Shown: in pieces, positions 13,626 through 16,708 of the stretch
How positions within the stretch are numbered: position 1 is the stretch's first letter
Layout: each line of letters begins with the position of its first letter
Origin: SLJK01 sp964567295
GTDB taxonomy: Bacteria > Bacillota > Dethiobacteria > DTU022 > UBA8154
Assembly (NCBI GenBank): GCA_964567295.1
Contig: CAZMLU010000038.1
Location: forward strand, 1 to 16,708
Direction: 5' to 3'
DNA length: 16,708 nucleotides
Position numbers and translations under genes: made by a program
Notes under the pieces: generated by a model
Told to the model about the DNA's origin: nothing
The model's input: the letters and a program-made list of their open reading frames with translations, nothing else
The model's database searches: none

Positions 13626-14726
13626 TTAAACCATATTTAAACTTAGCTTTTTCTGATTTAAGGCAGCTTTTTCTTTAATTTTCCCTATATCTTCCGACCG
13701 TAAAGCCTTTTCGAAACTTCTAAAGCCAGCTAATTTAAAACCATGCTTAGAAGCCAAGGCACTGATCTCATCAATATGCTCGACCGTTATATTTCTCCCT
13801 AAGGAATAATTTTCGTAACGATTCTCCAGCGCTAATATCATTGTTTCTGCCATGCAAGCATAAGCTGTCTTTGGTGGAAATCCAAAGTTAAAGTTAAAGT
13901 TTACATCTCCTGGAACCTCAACAACTCCACCCTCAATTATCAAAACGTCATCTCTTTTCTCAGCCACTCTTATCGAAACATCCCTAGGTCGAGCCACATC
14001 ACATACTACGGCTCCGGGCTTTAATATATCAGGTTCAATAAGTGTTTCCGCCGCACTTGAGACAGATATTAGCACATCAGCAGAACGAACTGCCTCATTT
14101 ATATTGGAAGTTGTTTTAACAGTCAGTCCTGTATCACTCAATATTTCTTCCGCCAATCTTTCTAGGCGAGAGGTGTTTCGGGCAATCAGGGTAAGATACT
14201 TCACTTTTCTTGCCAGAATACGTGCACTCACGCTCCCAATAGAACCGGTAGCACCGAGTACAACCACCCGCACTTGTTCAAGATCCATTCCCATAAGGGA
14301 AACCGCTTTCTGAGCCCCCTCAAGGGCCGTAGCCACAGTATAACTGTTACCTGTGGTTACAGCAATTTCAAGGTTTCGCGCTACCGTCACACCGGCATCC
14401 CCCACAACAGCAGTCATAGCTCCAAGTCCCACAATCCTTGCTCCTGTGCTGGCTGCCTTTTGGCCGGCTGCAATTATTTTTCTGGTTGCAACTTCTGGAG
14501 GAAGTTTCAACATCTGTTCTGAGGTGAGAGGTAACCCTACAAAACAACCCTCAATCGTTCCATAAGGCGAAGCTATCCCTGTTATCCTGGAATTAATAAA
14601 GGGAGGGATACCTCTCATAATCATATTAACAAAAGATTTTGGCCATCTGCGCATAAATTTAAATTTACGAAAGATATCTTCCAGGTACAGTGGATGAAGT
14701 ATAAAAGCAAAGTCTGCTTTGTTCAT
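13626..14726 (-). CDS. Acyl-ACP reductase-like dehydrogenase
   Basis: A 366-residue protein closely patterned on the cyanobacterial long-chain acyl-ACP reductase. The N-terminus is FAFILHPLYLEDIFRKF, then GTIEGCFVGLPL and TTGNSYTVATALEGA. The Rossmann NAD(P) motif VVVLGATGSIGS is at 154-165. KTAYACMAETMILALENRYENYSLGRN (286-311) places C291 where the reductase keeps its acyl-thioester cysteine. NITVEHIDEISALASKHGF follows. The N-terminus and cysteine argue against the automatic 'shikimate dehydrogenase' label such proteins often get. An NAD(P)H-dependent acyl-thioester reduction to aldehyde is inferred. The C-terminus (about 335-366) is a charged extension. It starts 2 nt after the upstream stop; AGGAGG is about 15 nt before ATG 14726, so coupling is likely. 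Confidence 0.78.
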   Translation of the reverse strand: MNKADFAFILHPLYLEDIFRKFKFMRRWPKSFVNMIMRGIPPFINSRITGIASPYGTIEGCFVGLPLTSEQMLKLPPEVATRKIIAAGQKAASTGARIVGLGAMTAVVGDAGVTVARNLEIAVTTGNSYTVATALEGAQKAVSLMGMDLEQVRVVVLGATGSIGSVSARILARKVKYLTLIARNTSRLERLAEEILSDTGLTVKTTSNINEAVRSADVLISVSSAAETLIEPDILKPGAVVCDVARPRDVSIRVAEKRDDVLIIEGGVVEVPGDVNFNFNFGFPPKTAYACMAETMILALENRYENYSLGRNITVEHIDEISALASKHGFKLAGFRSFEKALRSEDIGKIKEKAALNQKKLSLNMV

Positions 14727-14728
14727 TG

Positions 14729-15649
14729 CTATAGTTCTGAGCCTCCTCTCTGCAGTTCCAAAATGCGAGGTTTGAAATCAAGTTCCCTCAATAGTTGTAA
14801 GTACTCTTCTGCCTCCAACTCAGCCTTACTTCCAGTATAAGCAACTAGCAGGGCCTCCATCACATTGGTGCCGAAAGAGCGACCCTCTATCTCTGGTGTG
14901 GTAGTAATAAGCACCTCTACTCCTGCATTCCTGAGCAATATAACATCATCTTTTGTTACAGTATTGGTGATGATAACCTTGCCAGGCAGTTTTTCCGGCA
15001 TATAACGTTTAATATAATGCAAATCTCCAGCAATAATATCAGCATCAAGAAAAAAACGCGGATTGCGAGGCTTGGCACTCTCTTGCTTCTTTCCCGTAGG
15101 GTAAAGCATAGAAAAAGGCAATAAACGTATGACTGGTACGATTAAGCGTGCAAGAAAAGCCAGAGTACTCAAGGAAGTGATTAATATTGGAATATTAAGA
15201 ACAAAAACAAGATCTCCGTATTTCATTTCAAAACCTGCTTCCTCCAGGCTTTTCGCCATACCAAAGCGGTCCATGGCGCTGACCACGCTTGCTTTTTGCT
15301 TTTCTAAAAAAATATCTGTTTCTTCATTTAAATACTCGATCACGCGCTTCTCTAGAGTATTTTTCAATCCTGAACCATCTACTATGGGAGTTTTTTGTGC
15401 TGCACTGGCCACTTTTTGCGCATCACGCAGTGTGTAGCGGCGATCTACTGCCTGTATGTATAGATCCATACCCCCCAGACCAAAGACATCAACCTTGCCA
15501 TCATATTCCCTGATTAGGCTTAGCATTTTTTCCATGCTTCCATCTGTTCCAATACGTTTTAACTGAAAATCCTGTCCCATTAAATGCAGCTTCGCACTAT
15601 GATCACGCTTAGAGGAACCTAGGCTGACACTTAACACCGTCTTTAGCAA
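14729..15649 (-). CDS. 'Quinate 5-dehydrogenase'-type protein, function unproven
   Basis: 306 residues of the group usually labelled quinate 5-dehydrogenase in clostridial genomes. I see no classical dinucleotide glycine motif near the N-terminus (VLSVSLGSSKRDHSAKL). Recognisable parts are VDVFGLGGMDLYIQ (about 54-67), a conserved hydrophobic segment FVLNIPILITSLSTLAFLARLIVPVIRLLP that may touch or cross the membrane, FFLDADIIAGDLHYIKRYMP, IITNTVTKDDVILLRNAGV and TTTPEIEGRSFGTNVMEALL. The start is a TTG at 15649 with AAGGTGG at 6 nt. It is 2 nt downstream of the HTH gene and 2 nt upstream of the acyl-ACP-reductase-like gene, so the three act as one unit. The enzyme name is inherited annotation and not supported by visible motifs. 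Confidence 0.6.
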   Translation of the reverse strand: MLKTVLSVSLGSSKRDHSAKLHLMGQDFQLKRIGTDGSMEKMLSLIREYDGKVDVFGLGGMDLYIQAVDRRYTLRDAQKVASAAQKTPIVDGSGLKNTLEKRVIEYLNEETDIFLEKQKASVVSAMDRFGMAKSLEEAGFEMKYGDLVFVLNIPILITSLSTLAFLARLIVPVIRLLPFSMLYPTGKKQESAKPRNPRFFLDADIIAGDLHYIKRYMPEKLPGKVIITNTVTKDDVILLRNAGVEVLITTTPEIEGRSFGTNVMEALLVAYTGSKAELEAEEYLQLLRELDFKPRILELQRGGSEL

Positions 15650-15651
15650 AA

Positions 15652-16236
15652 CTAACCACCTTCTTTCACTCCTTGCCTTCCTTGCAATAAATCCAACTTA
15701 AATAAAACTCTTTTAAATTCTTGGGAACTCAAAAAACGGTTTTCTGTTATGGGGGACATACCCAATTCTATAAAAAAGACCTGGCCCGTTAACAAAGCTT
15801 CAGCTATCTTTTTCCATTTCATGGAACAGATCATTATTATTGTATCGTACTGCTGCAACGCAGTTGTTACTGCCATAACTTCATCAAAAAAATCAAGGGC
15901 GCTTTTATTCTTTACCATCTCCCATCTTTCTTTTTCATCCATCAACCAGATGAAATCTATTCCGTACTCCTCGGCTATCCTACTTATTTCCTCTTTGTTC
16001 TCCAGGGGAAAGCCTATAAGAGCAATTCGTTTTCCTTTACGCAGTTCTCCAATACTTTCTAAGCGCGAAATAAATGAACGGTCAAGGTGCAGTGAATTGG
16101 CGACCTGCTGCTGCGAAAAACCTTGGGAGCGCATCGTAAAAATTTTTTCAACCATATCCTGTATTTTAACAGAACTGACTATCTTATCACCGATCCGGAA
16201 CATATCTTTTTGGAACACGTTATTATTGACCTCCAT
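15652..16236 (-). CDS. HTH protein with a C-terminal alpha/beta domain
   Basis: 194 residues from ATG 16236, or 188 from GTG 16218. A helix-turn-helix occupies about residues 25-62 (EKIFTMRSQGFSQQQVANSLHLDRSFISRLES), of the Xre/sigma-like kind. It is followed by an alpha/beta region starting KGKRIALIGFPLENKEE and containing YDTIIMICSMKWKKIAEALL, which could be a ligand-binding or Rossmann-like sensor. Start choice is unsettled. The ATG is almost at the predicted transcript start (about 16235), and the GGAGG inside its second and third codons sits 11 nt before GTG 16218, which I find slightly more likely. First gene of the three-gene unit, it is a natural candidate for its autoregulator. Confidence 0.72.
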   Translation of the reverse strand: MEVNNNVFQKDMFRIGDKIVSSVKIQDMVEKIFTMRSQGFSQQQVANSLHLDRSFISRLESIGELRKGKRIALIGFPLENKEEISRIAEEYGIDFIWLMDEKERWEMVKNKSALDFFDEVMAVTTALQQYDTIIMICSMKWKKIAEALLTGQVFFIELGMSPITENRFLSSQEFKRVLFKLDLLQGRQGVKEGG

Positions 16237-16241
16237 TGTCT

Positions 16242-16283
16242 ATTATAACAATAAAATGAGGATGTGCACAATTATGATCACAT
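16242..16283 (-). promoter_or_regulatory. Promoter and possible operator of the HTH operon
   Basis: A perfect minus-strand TATAAT (16242-16247) has TTGTGC (16266-16271) as the best -35 at 18 bp. An inverted repeat ATGTG-N12-CACAT (16262-16266 and 16279-16283) overlaps the -35 and could bind the HTH product. Confidence 0.5.
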
Positions 16284-16409
16284 TCCCATTTTATCAAAGC
16301 CTAAATGATTTAACAACCATTCGACAAAAAACAGATTGTTCCGGCAAAATATGCTTTTAATAGGTATCACTTACATAAGTCAAAAAAAAGACCCTTTAAG
16401 TTATCTGTA

Positions 16410-16708
16410 TCAGTTTGTTTCAGCGGCAAAACTTGAAGTTCCAATGCACAAATCAAGACCTCCAAATTGTGTTTCTCTTGGGTTTGAGCGCTGTGGTTCT
16501 GGCGGATCTTCTTGCACTTCAAACACAACCGGAGGTTCTTTCACTCCCACTTTTTTCCCTGCGGATTTATAAATATCTTCATATATTTCTTCAGCAATAC
16601 TGTCAGTATTTACTTTTCCTAGCTTGTCCTCCTCGAAATAAACGTATAAATAACCACCTTTATACATGCCATGAGAAATAACAGGTCCATCAGGGTAATG
16701 ATAGGGCT
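16410..16708 (-). CDS. Unrecognised protein, C-terminal part
   Basis: The minus-strand frame is open from the right edge of the window to a TAA at 16410, so the gene begins outside; 99 codons are visible. The fragment reads YHYPDGPVISHGMYKGGYLYVYFEE, then a helical-looking DKLGKVNTDSIAEEIYEDIYKSAGKK, then GVKEPPVVFEVQEDPPEPQ and a low-complexity polar tail ending SSFAAETN. The Met at 16667 is internal, has no convincing SD and is not needed as a start. The mix of a compact alpha/beta piece followed by a Pro/Glu-rich tail suggests a domain end plus a linker. I recognise no family. No clear terminator follows; a T8 run (16384-16391) lies about 20 nt downstream without an obvious GC-rich stem. 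Confidence 0.55.
   Translation of the reverse strand, partial: PYHYPDGPVISHGMYKGGYLYVYFEEDKLGKVNTDSIAEEIYEDIYKSAGKKVGVKEPPVVFEVQEDPPEPQRSNPRETQFGGLDLCIGTSSFAAETN

Noticed and set aside
16370..16381. ACTTACATAAGT palindrome between the HTH operon and the last gene
   Set aside because: Only 5-bp arms in AT-rich DNA, not placed at a promoter; chance is a sufficient explanation.

Overview
The window looks like chromosomal sequence from an anaerobic, low-to-moderate GC Firmicute of the class Clostridia. The basis is the Gram-positive style strong Shine-Dalgarno sites, frequent TTG/GTG starts, consensus sigma-A promoters, and neighbourhoods typical of Firmicutes (convergent rpsT/holA, greA-lysS). 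I cannot name a genus. Most genes are on the minus strand. The plus strand carries only the first two genes, rpsT and two non-coding RNAs.

Layout. 1-1100 (+): the 3' end of a polysaccharide deacetylase gene and a DUF456-type membrane protein. 1160-1773 (-): two small membrane proteins; the upstream one (YvlD/holin-4_2-like) has a promoter overlapped by an 18-bp palindrome. 1931-3396: rpsT (+) and holA (-) converge on a bidirectional terminator. 3503-4650 (-): a MazG-like nucleotide pyrophosphohydrolase and a fumarylacetoacetate-hydrolase-family enzyme. 4820-6675 (-): a membrane anti-sigma-like protein overlapping its ECF sigma factor by 4 nt, preceded by about 390 nt of non-coding DNA rich in inverted repeats. 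7064-8026 (-): a ROK-family sugar kinase.

8109-10608 is the most unusual part. Two plus-strand RNA genes (about 350 and 285 nt), each with a consensus sigma-A promoter and no credible ORF, share the 5' motif CCGAGAGGC, the 3' motif AAGGTCTGTTGG, an internal TCGAYTGGGTA block and a closing 5'/3' helix whose sequence differs but whose pairing is kept. I read them as two diverged members of one structured RNA family. They flank a minus-strand operon of a cytidylate-kinase-like protein fused to a PD-(D/E)XK-nuclease-like domain, followed by hpt. I do not recognise the RNA class.

10607-13615 (-): a zinc-phospholipase-C-like protein, lysS and greA. greA has a 215-nt leader that contains a complete intrinsic terminator, which suggests attenuation. 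13626-16236 (-): a tightly packed three-gene unit of an HTH protein, a protein of the group usually annotated quinate 5-dehydrogenase, and a homologue of cyanobacterial acyl-ACP reductase that keeps the active-site cysteine. The window ends inside an unrecognised minus-strand gene (16410 to the edge).

All calls come from reading the sequence. Family assignments rest on recognisable motifs, not database searches.
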